Assembly (NCBI GenBank): GCA_003118195.1
Contig: BEXV01000470.1
Span: 158,777-222,776, forward strand
Direction: 5' to 3'
DNA length: 64,000 nt
Source of the DNA: Hemicentrotus pulcherrimus
Taxonomy: Eukaryota > Echinodermata > Echinoidea > Camarodonta > Strongylocentrotidae
Notes under the pieces: model-generated
Told to the model about the DNA's origin: nothing
Seen by the model: the letters and a program-made list of their open reading frames with translations, nothing else
The model's database searches: none
Part shown: one piece after another, positions 12,714 through 24,967 of the stretch
Numbering within the stretch: the first letter of the stretch is position 1
Layout: each line of letters begins with the position of its first letter
Position numbers and translations under genes: made by a program

Positions 12714-15700
12714 TTATGATCTTCCACTGATAGGAGGCAGGACATTACTTGGTGACATGCTCGTCGGTCTGATCACCTGTTGGGTCACATGATCAAGCTG
12801 ATTCACCTTGATCTCTTTGAAATGAACGCTAGGTGACGAGGCTTGGACGGGGTTTGCATTGCTATCTGTATGTTGCAAAAATAATGAAGTCATTCGTCAA
12901 TTACACAATACAGATTATTTACACAAACTATCCTTAATTCAAATTTTTGCTCTTTAATCAATTCTATATCCTTTCATCTTAACACATAAAAGCAGAAATT
13001 CTTTACAATTTTTAGACAGGAGCTAGTACAAAGGTTTGCCAAATCTCCTATCATCATCTTTTTCAGTTTTAGAATTCATACTTTGAATTTACATTCATTT
13101 AAAGTAGGCCCTTCAAGTACCGGTAGAACATAAAATATGTCATGGTGAGTTTACTTCTTCATCAACATATATCATGGAATAAGTACATGTAAGATATCCA
13201 GAAATGTGATTACATGTATATAAAACAGATCTCTTTTCTTTACAGAGGGGGAGAGAAATGAAAGGGTCAGAAATGACAATTATTGTCCAAAACAGCTAAT
13301 TTTATTACATTTGCTGATTAACAAAAGGTGGAAAGTTTAGATCATCAGCTTATTTTGTTTTCTTTCAAGCTGAATAACAGATAACAATTAACTTGACATT
13401 AACAGGATGAACTTACTTTCTTTGATTAGATATTCCCTCTGTGGACTGTTCTTAACCTGAGAGGCGGAGTGAGGTGTTTGGGGGATGGGTCTCCTCACAC
13501 ATTTCTGACCTATAGAGGGCTTGATGTTGAATCGTGAAGGGTCTTCTAACCGATCCTCCTGACGGTGTTGGATGTGTTGTCTAATGATTTCTTGAGCCTG
13601 GGAAAAACAAATCAAAATAGAATGTTGATGAGTCAATTCTGAGAAAAAGCTATTTCTCTACTTGAGTCTGGTATGCGGTTCTTCTTGAAGATAATCATAT
13701 TTATTTTACCATAAAGAGCACTACATCAAGTCATCCTGACAAAGTTGCTATGCAAAGTAATTCATCCAATATGTGTGTATAGCATGTCTTTAAAAAAACA
13801 AAAGTGAAATTTTGCTGATAATGATGTTCCATTGGAAAGGATGTAAAGCAGAAGCGTCCATGGACAGAAATTTTGATCATTAAGAAGTTATACCAGTAAG
13901 AACTTACTAAATAAAATGATAATCTTTTTACAAACCGGTAGTTACCAATGGTGTACCCTGAATTCTGAAAATAGTCCTTACTATACTCCACCATTTTCAA
14001 CTGTTATTAGTCGCCTTTAAAATCAATTTCTGTCTGTTTTTCCATAATGTACATGTATTACTTGCTATGCATGCATGGTGCTCGCGATGTTGTTGGTATA
14101 AAGTTATTATCTTTCATGTGGCTGACCAAAAGTTGATACTTTACACGTTTTTAGCCTTGAAGACAACCTGGCTTTGTCCAAGTATTAATTGTCACATGAA
14201 ATGCATGATCAGTATTAAAGAAAGAGCCCTTACCTTTTGTTGACATGTAATGATGTTTGGTTCTGTTTCAAACTCTGTGATCTTGAGGTTTGTTTTGACC
14301 GCCATAGCAGCTGTATTCCTGGCATGAATAGGTAAGGTCTGCTGATAATGATGATCAGTGAAGTCAATATCACGGTCTAAAGCTAGCCGCTTCAATCTGA
14401 GAGAGATCAAAAGAATGGGTGAAAAAAGACATGAATGAATTTTTAGTGCACTGCACTCCTTTTTGCATCATGAATCTTGTAAGAAATTAATATGAAACAA
14501 AAAAATGGGAGTAAATTGATAGCTACATTGTAGTCACTTTCGGAGTAGTGTTTACCAAACATATTTGAGGAGGTATGGACATGCCTACTAAACTATTGAA
14601 TAATGCAAGAAATCATATTTGGTAGGCTTAATTGACCTAGAAACGATGGGCCTGCAGTTAACAATGAACAAGAAATATATTTGGTACCATCTAACCATTC
14701 ATGAATACCTGTGACTCTACTATTTCAGTGAAATTCTCTCTGATATTTGACATACTGTAACTATTGTTTGGCTCCTGATGGGTCACTGAACAGTAGCTAA
14801 GAAGAAGAAGAAGTAGCTTCTTTGACCCCACCCCCCTGTGTTGAGTACTTCTGTTGTTTTCTAATGAATCTCATAAATTGAATCTATGAACAAATTTTCA
14901 ATCATAGTGTAGACAATTTTAAAAATTGAAGTGAATATCCTGTTGAACCATGATTTGAACTTTCTAATTGATTGTTTGTCAAGTTAACACTAGCTAGTGA
15001 TTTCTTACTTCCTGTTTGTGAGCTTTGTGTAGAGATATTGAACAAGTAGTTCAGCAGCATCAGGTCTACAATGAATAGTCCCATCAATCAATTCATATGG
15101 AATTTCAAGACCTCGCTTCTTGAAGAAAGTACGAAGCAAGGACCAGTTGCCCAACTTGCCCTGGAGTCCACTACTGTTGCCATAGGAATGCATCTGGATG
15201 TCTTCGGGAAAGTACCATGAAAATATCTCAGCAACAAGGTAACCATTGGAAAAATCTCTGAGTAGTAAAGAGAGAAAAAGAGAACAGAGAAATCAAAAAT
15301 ATAGAATGAACATGCTACAAATAGGAACTAACAGTTTGTACTAGGGACATGTATACACTGTCACGGCATTTACATTGTACATGTATATGGCACCATATAT
15401 CTGTTTAAAAAAACATTCAAAAGTGTGAGCTCCTCCAATAGAGTACCGTAATACATAAATTTTGAAGTAAAGTTAACTTCATGTTGTAAAATTTGTTTTT
15501 GTTTAGAAAACTAAGAGTATAAGAGTAAGACAAACAATTGCCAACATAAATGTAGATCTAGGTCTACTTTCAAGTTGACAATAAAATCCTAAATTTATAG
15601 GTTTATAAAATTATGTTAATTTCTTTTAAGGGGATAGGTCTAGGCCGAGTCTATAAACTTTGTGTTACAACACAAGTACTATCACGTCTCAGCTGAATTC

Positions 15701-16554
15701 AATTCCAACTTAAATGGATTCTGGCAGGGGTGAAAAATAATTCTAGATTCCCATGCTTTAATTGACAATAGCCTCTAGTAGGGCTAGACCTAGTAGGAAA
15801 GAACTAATTTTCTTTCCCTCCGCCCTATCTACTTTTATTTTTTCTCCATTTCTTTAATTCTTCTTTATTTTTGGTGACCTTCTCATTCCCTTTTCTTGTC
15901 CTTTCTACTTCTACGACGATACTCAGCAGGATCCATAAGTCAGGATGTAGTGCTGAGGAATAAACTATCTATAATCTATAGTTCTAGGTCTATAGATGCT
16001 GGGTGGATCGTGGAAGTGTTCCCTTGAAGCCCTCCAGTGAAGCAGTGTCAAGGGTGATCTTCGAAATTGCATTCCATGCAGTTTACTGTCCGAGGGAAAA
16101 ATGAGTTCTGGTAGAGTTGGGTGAGGGATGGGATAGCCAGCAACTTATTTGAGTGATACTGTAGTGTGTTGCTGGCAATCATGGGTGCTGTGTAATTGCA
16201 TTGAATGATGGCCTGGCTACTACTGACTGTTGTTTTGGATCTTGTAGTTGTACATAACATGAGGTGGAGGCTTGCAGCAATTCTTCTCCTCTCCAGCAGT
16301 CCAGGCTCTCCCATTTCCCATTCCCCATTTCTATTCTTCAATGTTTACTAGATCTAGATCTAGACTCTAGATCTAGATCTACAGCTACACTACTCAGTCA
16401 CTAGCTGTATACAGCTGTAGAGTCTACAGTAGACCTCTATTCTACATGACATGACAAATTGTTTTAGGACTCACCTTCTGACGTTTTTGATAGGAAAAGT
16501 GAGATCCAAACTTTGAATCCATTTAAAAACATCTCTCGGTAGCTTCGTTGCCAT
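12714..16554 (-). CDS. SPATA4: SPATA4 (spermatogenesis-associated protein 4), CH-like domain protein, complete
   Basis: Five coding exons on the minus strand in transcript order: 16554-16475, 15257-15009, 14396-14234, 13597-13417, 12865-12714. All junctions are GT-AG and in phase. The product is 274 aa (the human protein is about 305). Residues 1-105 form the CH-like (CLAMP/DUF1042) domain: MATKLPRDVFKWIQSLDL, then RRDFSNGYLVAEIFSWYFP, GLQGKLGNWSLLRTFF and DGTIHCRPDAAE. The rest is basic and Pro/Ser-rich, with PSVHFKEIKVNQ near the C-terminus. Vertebrate SPATA4 is testis-enriched, and related CH-like proteins are associated with cilia and microtubules; a flagellar or ciliary role here is inference. 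The start ATG at 16554 gives the conserved N-terminus. The last acceptor was chosen at 12865/12866 because it alone keeps the frame. WDR17 is the convergent neighbour. Confidence 0.92.
16325..16440. repeat. AGATCT-rich palindromic low-complexity DNA
   Basis: Repeated TAGATCTAGATC words followed by AGCTGTATACAGCT-type palindromes, in the first SPATA4 intron. Function unknown; it may simply be simple sequence. Confidence 0.6.
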
Positions 16555-16679
16555 TTCTGTACATTCAACAGTTATTGCCCGGTCCTAAATCTCGAGATTA
16601 GATTACCGGTTCTAAAATGAGTAAAATCGACTTGGACAGAACTCAGCTCAGAGCCTCTGAATAAGTTTATCACCGATAC

Positions 16680-17631
16680 NNNNNNNNNNNNNNNNNNNNN
16701 NNNNNNNNNNNNNNNNNNNNNNNNNNNNNNNNNNNNNNNNNNNNNNNNNNNNNNNNNNNNNNNNNNNNNNNNNNNNNNNNNNNNNNNNNNNNNNNNNNNN
16801 NNNNNNNNNNNNNNNNNNNNNNNNNNNNNNNNNNNNNNNNNNNNNNNNNNNNNNNNNNNNNNNNNNNNNNNNNNNNNNNNNNNNNNNNNNNNNNNNNNNN
16901 NNNNNNNNNNNNNNNNNNNNNNNNNNNNNNNNNNNNNNNNNNNNNNNNNNNNNNNNNNNNNNNNNNNNNNNNNNNNNNNNNNNNNNNNNNNNNNNNNNNN
17001 NNNNNNNNNNNNNNNNNNNNNNNNNNNNNNNNNNNNNNNNNNNNNNNNNNNNNNNNNNNNNNNNNNNNNNNNNNNNNNNNNNNNNNNNNNNNNNNNNNNN
17101 NNNNNNNNNNNNNNNNNNNNNNNNNNNNNNNNNNNNNNNNNNNNNNNNNNNNNNNNNNNNNNNNNNNNNNNNNNNNNNNNNNNNNNNNNNNNNNNNNNNN
17201 NNNNNNNNNNNNNNNNNNNNNNNNNNNNNNNNNNNNNNNNNNNNNNNNNNNNNNNNNNNNNNNNNNNNNNNNNNNNNNNNNNNNNNNNNNNNNNNNNNNN
17301 NNNNNNNNNNNNNNNNNNNNNNNNNNNNNNNNNNNNNNNNNNNNNNNNNNNNNNNNNNNNNNNNNNNNNNNNNNNNNNNNNNNNNNNNNNNNNNNNNNNN
17401 NNNNNNNNNNNNNNNNNNNNNNNNNNNNNNNNNNNNNNNNNNNNNNNNNNNNNNNNNNNNNNNNNNNNNNNNNNNNNNNNNNNNNNNNNNNNNNNNNNNN
17501 NNNNNNNNNNNNNNNNNNNNNNNNNNNNNNNNNNNNNNNNNNNNNNNNNNNNNNNNNNNNNNNNNNNNNNNNNNNNNNNNNNNNNNNNNNNNNNNNNNNN
17601 NNNNNNNNNNNNNNNNNNNNNNNNNNNNNNN
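16680..17631. other. Assembly gap (952 N)
   Basis: A run of N just upstream of SPATA4. It may hide promoter or 5' UTR sequence. Open frames spanning it are artefacts. Confidence 1.
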
Positions 17632-17756
17632 ATAATCAAAGGCATAACATTTATCAAAGCCACTGTCCAATATTGGTCGGGTGCGGGAAAGAGTGATTTA
17701 GGATAGATTTCATCTATTGTTGTGCTAGCTCTCCGTGCAGTATTATGGGAGCAAAT

Positions 17757-17806
17757 TAAGGCTCTCTCGAATAATATCATAAAAAACATTTCGAGAGAGC
17801 CCTTAA
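17757..17806. repeat. Hairpin: CTCTCTCGA inverted repeat
   Basis: TTAAGGCTCTCTCGA and TCGAGAGAGCCCTTAA face each other across about 20 AT-rich bases. Just downstream the phrase GGCCGAAAAC-GGCT occurs at about 17888 and 18084. This looks like the remains of another inverted-repeat element. Confidence 0.6.
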
Positions 17807-18474
17807 GGCTACTCCGCCCGCTCGTGCTATACATCAGCGCGGAAACTCACGGCGCGCGCGATCGCTTCCTATTGACTTTGTACATGCGGCCGAAAACTGG
17901 CTCGCTATGGCGATAACCGGCTCCAAAACAGTGAAAATTGAAATCAATATTGTCATGGCAATTCGTGATTTTTTTTGGGGATTCTTTTTTAGCTGAAATA
18001 ATTATAATATTTGCTTCATGATTTGAACAAGAAACGATAATAAATAGGAAGTAAAGAGTCCAAAAAATAGGATTTTGTCTTAAGTGGCCGAAAACCGGCT
18101 TCTTTACTCTAGTGGCATTGTGCACAAAATTGACTTGAAATTGAAAACAAGTCTGATCTGAATTGAACCAAGTCAGGAGCTAATTTGAAGAAGTTTCTTT
18201 TTAAGTGCTGTACAACCAAAGAAATAGGAAGAAAACTTACCAGATACTCATACTAAAAATGTCATTGGACTAGAGTCTAGATCGACTAGAGACATTTGAC
18301 AGCTGTGACGTGCACGGGTGCGTAATGTTTGTCAAAAAAAAAAAAACACTAGGTGTTAAACTTAAAGGAGAGCTTTTTGTCAGATACTAGACTTTTTCTA
18401 GGCACTCATTCATTGAATCTTTGTGCCATGAATTTTGGTAATAAATGGTCAAATGAAATCAATTCAAATGTACA

Positions 18475-19158
18475 GCTTGTAGGGTAGAGTGCCCAGTATT
18501 CAGTCACTTAAGGGGAAATCACTGATATTTTGAATTCTTACCTCTTATTTTGCAATCTACCCATCAAAAGAATGAAAAAATATTCCTCTAGCAGGATTTT
18601 ATAGTCACTTAAAATTAAGAATGATGATAAGAAATCTCCGTTGCCGAGGAGCGAAGTGTATTTGCACGCTATTTTCACACAATTGCGCGATAAAGCACTG
18701 AATGTCAATGCATTGACCGAATACTGGATGAGTGATACCGCTTAGGAAGGGTATCGTATAAATACCTCTTGCACATTGGCAAGTGCGTCATTTGCAAATT
18801 TGCTGCGATGGAGCGAACACAGAAGAGCTCCTCTTCACACACATACTAAATTCATTGCGACAGCACACAAAGTTGTTTCGCAACAGACTTTTGCATATGG
18901 CTATGCACGTTAGCGAATGTGCTAACAGAATGCGGAAGTGCAGAAAGTGATGCGCACTGACCAATTTCAAGCTAAGTTAGAGATCTTTCTGGGGCGCTAT
19001 ATCTGATTTAATTTTGAGAGTTAAGAAAAGTTGTTTAGCTGCCTGATTTGTGCAAGTTTCGCGGCTCATTAATTATTTTAAAAATTGTTACAGCTGTTGA
19101 AATGGCTGTCTGACCGAATACTTGGAATGGACCGAATACTGGGCGCGCTACCCTACAG
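18475..19158. mobile_element. ~680-bp DNA transposon-like element with terminal inverted repeats
   Basis: Left end TGTAGGGTAGAGTGCCCAGT then ATTC; right end GAATACTGGGCGCGCTACCC then TACA, i.e. inverted copies over about 24 bases with two mismatches. The internal phrase CGAATACT recurs at 18718, 19113 and 19133. The interior is locally richer in CpG (GCGCGATAAAGC) than the surroundings. There is no transposase ORF, so it would be non-autonomous. It ends about 300 bases before the CNOT7 ATG and may influence or contain its 5' region. Confidence 0.7.
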
Positions 19159-19452
19159 AGGAATGAGAGGGAAATCTTTTTAAAAAGAAAACACTGGAAG
19201 GGCTTGTGATTTCAAGAATAATTTTTTAATGAAGTATGTCAAGTTCAAATATGAAATGATGTGATGTGTCTGTTATTATTAAACGTGCTTGTTTATATTA
19301 TTGTATTTCCAAGGAATAAGGGAGGAACTATATATCTTCATTGGTGAAAGCAGAGAGAAGACAATGCTATAACATTAAGACAGAAGGATAGAGAAAGAAC
19401 CAGAGAGTATTGAAGAGCATATTCAGAAGATCAATCCTACAGTACAAGCACG

Positions 19453-22400
19453 ATGCCAACTCAAACTAACGAACCTCATATTGTGGATGTCTGGAATACA
19501 AATTTGGAAGATGTATTCAGAAAGATTCGCATCATCGTACAGAAATACAAATATGTGGCCATGGTAATAAATTTTTTCTTTGTTGAGAGATAATCTTTTA
19601 TAAGCATTTAAAGTTATGGTTTAATTCTTGTTGCAGTCTATGTAATTTTGATTTTAAAGTCATGTTATTATTTTAAATATACCTGATACATGTACATATA
19701 TAACCAATCAGAGTAATTCCTACATTTTGGCACAATGAATAAGCAATCAGAATTGTTGATGTTTGTGTGTTCCTCGTCCTCTTTATACATTACATTATTT
19801 ATTATAGTTGGTATGTATGTAGCAGTGATTGATCTTTCTTACCTTCTTTCCGCCCTAGGATACAGAGTTTCCTGGAGTGGTTGCCAGGCCCCTGGGGGAG
19901 TTCCGTACCAACTCAGAGTACCAATACCAGTTACATCGCTGTAATGTAGACTTACTCAAGATCATCCAGCTTGGTATCACCTTCTGTGATGACCAGGGCA
20001 ACTTTCCAAAGAGTGGCTCAACTTTCCAGTTCAACTTCAGGTTCAATCTCAGGTAAATCACCAGTCTACAACAAGGCTGATAAGGATAAGTAAATGTGCA
20101 CAATGTGCGCAACAAAGGGACTTACGCATATTCACTGAGCTATGTGTTATAAGATACAGAAATGTGAAACATACATTTAAAAATACTCACTGCCATAGTG
20201 GAGGTGCTTCATGAATACCTTTCTTTTTGTCCTCTTTAAAGAGAAGGTTGAGTTCTGGGAAGAGGTAAAAAATAATTTGTGAGCGTTATCATTGTTATTA
20301 TGCAAGGGTGGAAGAACATCAGATTAAACATGTTCCCTGAAAAGCGTGGCTCTTCAAATGGCTTCATATTCTAAACAAACATGAAACATCGTAAAAATCA
20401 GGGGGGGGTGGGGTAGGTCTTTTTCGCCATGTGCTCGTGTAGTCCCATATACATCATTCTGTGTACAGTGCTTGTAACTTTGCAAAGATTTGGCCAAATT
20501 TCTTATCATTTTGATGATTCCAGAACCTTACAATACACATGCTAGATTCCACACCGTTTCTTTCACAATGCAATCACATGACCAGAACTCAACTTTCTCT
20601 TTAAAAGAATATTGCCACCTATGTATAATAGAATGTACTATCAATACATTAATGAATAATGATTTCATAACCTTCATGAGCATGTATTCAGCATTCATCT
20701 TGATGTGTTTTACAGTACTAATTTCTTTTAAATATAAATAGCCTTTGGCTTTATCAGCCCATGCGCAGATAGCATCTCTGAATTAGTTTATTGTGCATAT
20801 TTATTAGTTGTAGTGTGTTAGTGTGTAAACAAGTATTTATCACTATTTTTCTTTGCAGTGAAGACATGTATGCTAAAGATTCGATAGAGCTTCTGTCTGG
20901 ATCAGGGATTCAGTTCAAGAAGCATGAAGATGAAGGTATTGAGGTGGATCACTTTGCAGAGCTTCTGATGACATCAGGGGTTGTTCTCAATGACAGTGTC
21001 AAGTGGGTCACCTTCCACAGGTAACTCATCCCTCTCAAAACATCCCTCTCTATGAAATAAACTGAGCACTTTAAAGACCCCTATGTATACTCTGATATGT
21101 ACAGCATACAGATTAGAGGCACACTATGCTCATGTCATTTGATTTTGCCTTGGCATTTTTAAAGCAGTTTACCATGTCATGTCTGAATGAAGAAGCGCAA
21201 TTTTGATTTTCAACAGTGGGTATGCCTTTTATAACGAGAAGGTGGTGGGGTTGGGGGTCATTGGCAGTTTTTTCCCTGTTTTTCCCTTACATTGATTGAA
21301 TGGGCTCAGCACCTAATGATGTTTGATAAGAAAAAGGTTCCATTTCCCTTATTTATTATTATTTTTTGACTTCACCAGTCATTTTAGCAGATTCATGTTT
21401 ACTTTTGTGCTTTTCCAAATTTTTGATACAATGTTGATTGTGATAGATTCCAGAATTTAAATTTGTTCTCTTTCATTATAAATGAAGAGAAATGAGAGCT
21501 TGAAGCACTTTCCATTCAGTTTTGATATATTGTTACACACTGAGTGATAACTATCTTTGTGCAATCTGTTTCATTCATTCTGAGCAGTAGTTACGACTTT
21601 GCCTATCTGATCAAGCTGATGACAGCGACCAATCTGCCCTCTGAGGAATCAGAGTTCTTTGAGCTTCTTAGGATCTTCTTCCCACGTATCTATGATGTTA
21701 AATACCTGATGAAGAGCTGTAAAGACCTCAAGGGTGGTCTTCAAGAAGTAGCTGATATTCTTCAGGTAAGCTTGAAAACCTTTAACCCTTCTTCTGAGAC
21801 ATTTGAAAGTAAACTATTGCCTTTTGAATCATTTGAGATAATCAGCAAAGTAAACTTAATACCACAAGCTTTTATGCTACAACATCTTTGCATGTTTTTG
21901 ATGACAACCCTTTCTGTGGCAAAAAACGTTGGCTGATTGTAAAATTTAAGTGTTGTGATTAATACATTTTGTGGCTTGAAAATTTTGCAGCTGAGCATTC
22001 CTTGCAAATTAATCTATGGATATTGTACACAAATTTTGTGGAATTGGACTAGTTGTTTTGAATACAGATTTTGCAAAACACAAGAAAGAATCTTTCATGT
22101 ATAGTCCAAAATTAACACACACGTACCTCTGGTGTCTTTAAAACTAATTTTGTGTACATATATGTACATTTACTGGTAGCCAAATGAGTAATGTTACAGA
22201 TAACAACCAATATTGACCAATGTGCTTGGAATACTTATGGTCATAACAATGTGACCTCTCATTACTAAAGAAACATATAGAATATATATGTCTGTCAAAG
22301 ACATTAGTGACTTCCTTCATGCTAGCTGGTAGGTTAACTTGTATGAGAAAGAGCTTACAACCTTTTACAAAGGAATATTAACTGAGGTTCAAGACCTTAT

Positions 22401-23590
22401 GACATACTATATGGCTATGATATGTAGGAAATTTAGGTCTTTAATAACAGTATTCATAATTTGTATTATCGATATATTTTCTCTATCATTTTCGTAGATC
22501 CAGAGAATAGGACCTCAACATCAAGCCGGAAGTGATAGCCTCCTCACAGTACAAACATTCCTTAAAATGAGAGAGGTAAGTAGATCTCGTGAAAAATTGT
22601 TGATATCCTAAAGCGATGATTGACAATTTCAGTTTCCCAGAGTCCATGGGCAACTAAAGTGAACAGAAGAGCAAGTAAAAGGGTCAAAATTGAAGACTGA
22701 GTCATTTGATTTTGTAACATATAAAGATGCATTTACTTACAATACATATATTTTATGATTTAGTATTTAAGTTGGGGGTAAACACATATTTCAGTGTTGA
22801 TTTATGCATAAATATAATCTCAAAACCAATTGTGTATGTCAATATGAGAAGTGTGCACTTGGAGGTTTTCTTCTTGTTACACCATGACTTCAATTGCCGT
22901 TTGAAATGTTTTAAAGAAAATGTTGCTGGAAATTTGAAGTTCTCTTCTTTTACAAAATATGATTTTGAGATCTTGAGTGAGTTGTCTATGCAGTTCAAGG
23001 AATCAGGAATCCTCAAATCTAGGATTTGAATGATCTCCCTCCTATAGCTTGGTGGACATTGGCACATGTGGAGTAAAGTCTTGCCAAAAGAAATGTGTGC
23101 CGTGCTGAGTCACGAACCCCTGACCTATCTCCAGTCATGTGCTTAAACAACAAATCTGATAGCTCTACACCTCTCTCTTTGTATATCATTATTACTGATT
23201 GTATTAGTTATAGAGGTTTGCCTAGATTATAGTTAAAAAATAATCAATATTTGGTAAATGTTATGATGCAGCCCTATTCTAACAGTATTTTGGAGGTTCA
23301 TGCACATTTTGCTTAGTCTTTTTAAGGGTTTAAATAGAGGACTTTCTCATTGAAAGTTCACTATTGCGATAGTTGTCATTGCTAATGTTGAATTACAATG
23401 TGAAATGCTCATAGTATTTAGCGCTATACAAATTTGATGATTTTTTAAATTACTATTGTAATTGGATAATTTCATATTTTGTTGACCTGTTTTTCTCCAG
23501 TGCTATTTTGAAGACAACATTGATGATGACAAGTACTGTGGTCACCTGTATGGTCTTGGATCGGCTTACATGCAGAACGGTTCAGCATAA
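19453..23590 (+). CDS. CNOT7: CCR4-NOT subunit 7/8 (CAF1/Pop2) deadenylase, complete
   Basis: Six coding exons: 19453-19563, 19859-20052, 20859-21020, 21588-21765, 22498-22575, 23501-23590, all GT-AG and in phase, giving 270 aa (human CNOT7 is 285). This is the CAF1 3'-5' exoribonuclease that shortens mRNA poly(A) tails within the CCR4-NOT complex in the cytoplasm. DEDD residues are all present: D38 and E40 in MDTEFPGVVARP, D159 in SSYDFAYLIK, and D228 with H223 in GPQHQAGSDSLLT. Conserved blocks NVDLLKIIQLG, YDVKYLMKSCK and KYCGHLYGLG are intact. The start MPTQTNEPHI is chosen because it opens the exon reaching the conserved KYKYVAM junction. The C-terminus is shorter than in vertebrates. 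Vertebrates have two paralogues (CNOT7, CNOT8); this may be the single ancestral type, so the symbol is provisional. Confidence 0.97.
20235..20606 (+). mobile_element. MITE-like element, family B, copy 1
   Basis: Ends TTTAAAGAGAAGGTTGAGTT and AACTCAACTTTCTCTTTAAA are inverted copies. The interior shares TTGGCCAAATTTCTTATCAT, GATGATTCCAGAACCTT and CACAATGCAATCACATGACC with copies at 48395, 55207, 60059 and 62970. CNOT7 intron. Confidence 0.85.
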
Positions 23591-23745
23591 ACAGAAGAGA
23601 ACAATGCAGCTCCTACTACTACAGCAACGTAACCCTAGCCCCAAACACTCCTACTCCTCCTTCTCCAAATCCAACATGACCTTTGACCTTTTAACCAGGG
23701 TGCTTCATTGTTTCTTCCAACGTCTGATCAACATTTGTTTACCAA

Positions 23746-23751
23746 AATAAA
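23746..23751 (+). terminator. Proximal polyadenylation signal of CNOT7
   Basis: AATAAA 156 bases after the stop. Further AATAAA motifs at 24177-24182 and 26205-26210 could give longer 3' UTRs. Confidence 0.5.
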
Positions 23752-24176
23752 AGTTTCATTGAAATATGAAGCTAAGGACATGGTTATGTTGTGAGGATAA
23801 TGATTTAGTGTTAAATACTTGGAAAGATTTGTATGATGAGTTAAGGTTGGTGTTATTCAGCATCCAGGTCGATCTCCCTATCACATTATCATAAACTTTG
23901 ACCCTTCAAGATATGTCTGAATGTACAATGCTCAGTGCTAATAGAGCTGAAAAGCATGGGCATTTTGTTTATTAACACATGAAGAAAATGTTTACCTATT
24001 CTATAATCACTTGATCTTTAATCAAGCATCACAGGTTACAGAGTGCACACAAACCTTGACAGGAAAAATGTCTGGCACAGTTAATTACAGTATTAGAGTA
24101 ATCTAATTTCCTTTTGATATTCCATGACAGGCTTTAGTTCTTACAGTATCACTGATAGTAAATGATGAAGATATGC

Positions 24177-24182
24177 AATAAA
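24177..24182 (+). terminator. Distal candidate polyadenylation signal of CNOT7
   Basis: AATAAA in the context ATATGCAATAAAGTACC, 587 bases past the stop. Confidence 0.35.
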
Positions 24183-24902
24183 GTACCTTGCCTCCTTTAG
24201 TGTTGCACTTTAATATGAAGAAATAGAAGAAGTTTTGATCCTCCTCCTATTTTCTTTTTCATTTTCCATGAAATCATGAAAAGGATAAACAACTCTAGTG
24301 AAAAGAAGCCTTGTTTTATTCAGTTTAGTGGAACATGCCCATGTATGTTCAGAAAGAGACAACTTATAGAGGAAGGTGAACAAGTTTTCAAAGAGATTAA
24401 TCGTAAGTGTGTTCCTTATTTTGTCAGCATGACTACGATATTAAAGGTTTCCCCCATACACACTACACTTTCGTAATTTGTGAACTACAGTTGGTATTCA
24501 GTTCTTATCCACAATATATGAAGAAACAAACTGTTGTCATTTTAGTGTGTACAAGATGACTTAAATCTAATGGTGTAGCAATGAATGTTTTTCTACTGAA
24601 ATGTTATACAGCAAGAATGCTGCAACTGTATCGATGACCACATTCACCTATTGCCATTAGCATTTGTATAACTTCATATATTTGATACAAGCACAATTTG
24701 TGACCACATGTACAAAATTGCTAGGTTGGCAAAGGCAGAGTTTTGTCACCTTGCAATTTACGAATGCAATGTTGCAGGGGGAAAAGGAAAAGTGTTTGCT
24801 ACTCTACATGTACCTTTGTGACTGACTGCTTGTGTTTCTGTACATACATGCTATACTTTTATGTGTCATTCATTGTTCAAATCATGACATCATCATCTAT
24901 TC

Positions 24903-24967
24903 GGAGCCAGAAGGGCGTTAACTCTGTGTAAAATGATATGCACTAACACCCTTTTGGCTCCAACAGA
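24903..24967. repeat. Short palindromic hairpin repeat, copy 4
   Basis: GGAGCCAGAAGGGCGTTAAC on the left, ACACCCTTTTGGCTCCAACA on the right. The 3' flank AACAGAC is shared with the other copies. Downstream of CNOT7; if the distal 3' UTR is used it would be transcribed. Confidence 0.8.

Noticed and set aside
14902..15087. 61-residue minus-strand frame near the SPATA4 exon
   Set aside because: It overlaps the true exon 15009-15257 in another frame.
16572..17834. Open frames of 420 and 340 residues on the minus strand
   Set aside because: Almost entirely N; they do not represent sequence.
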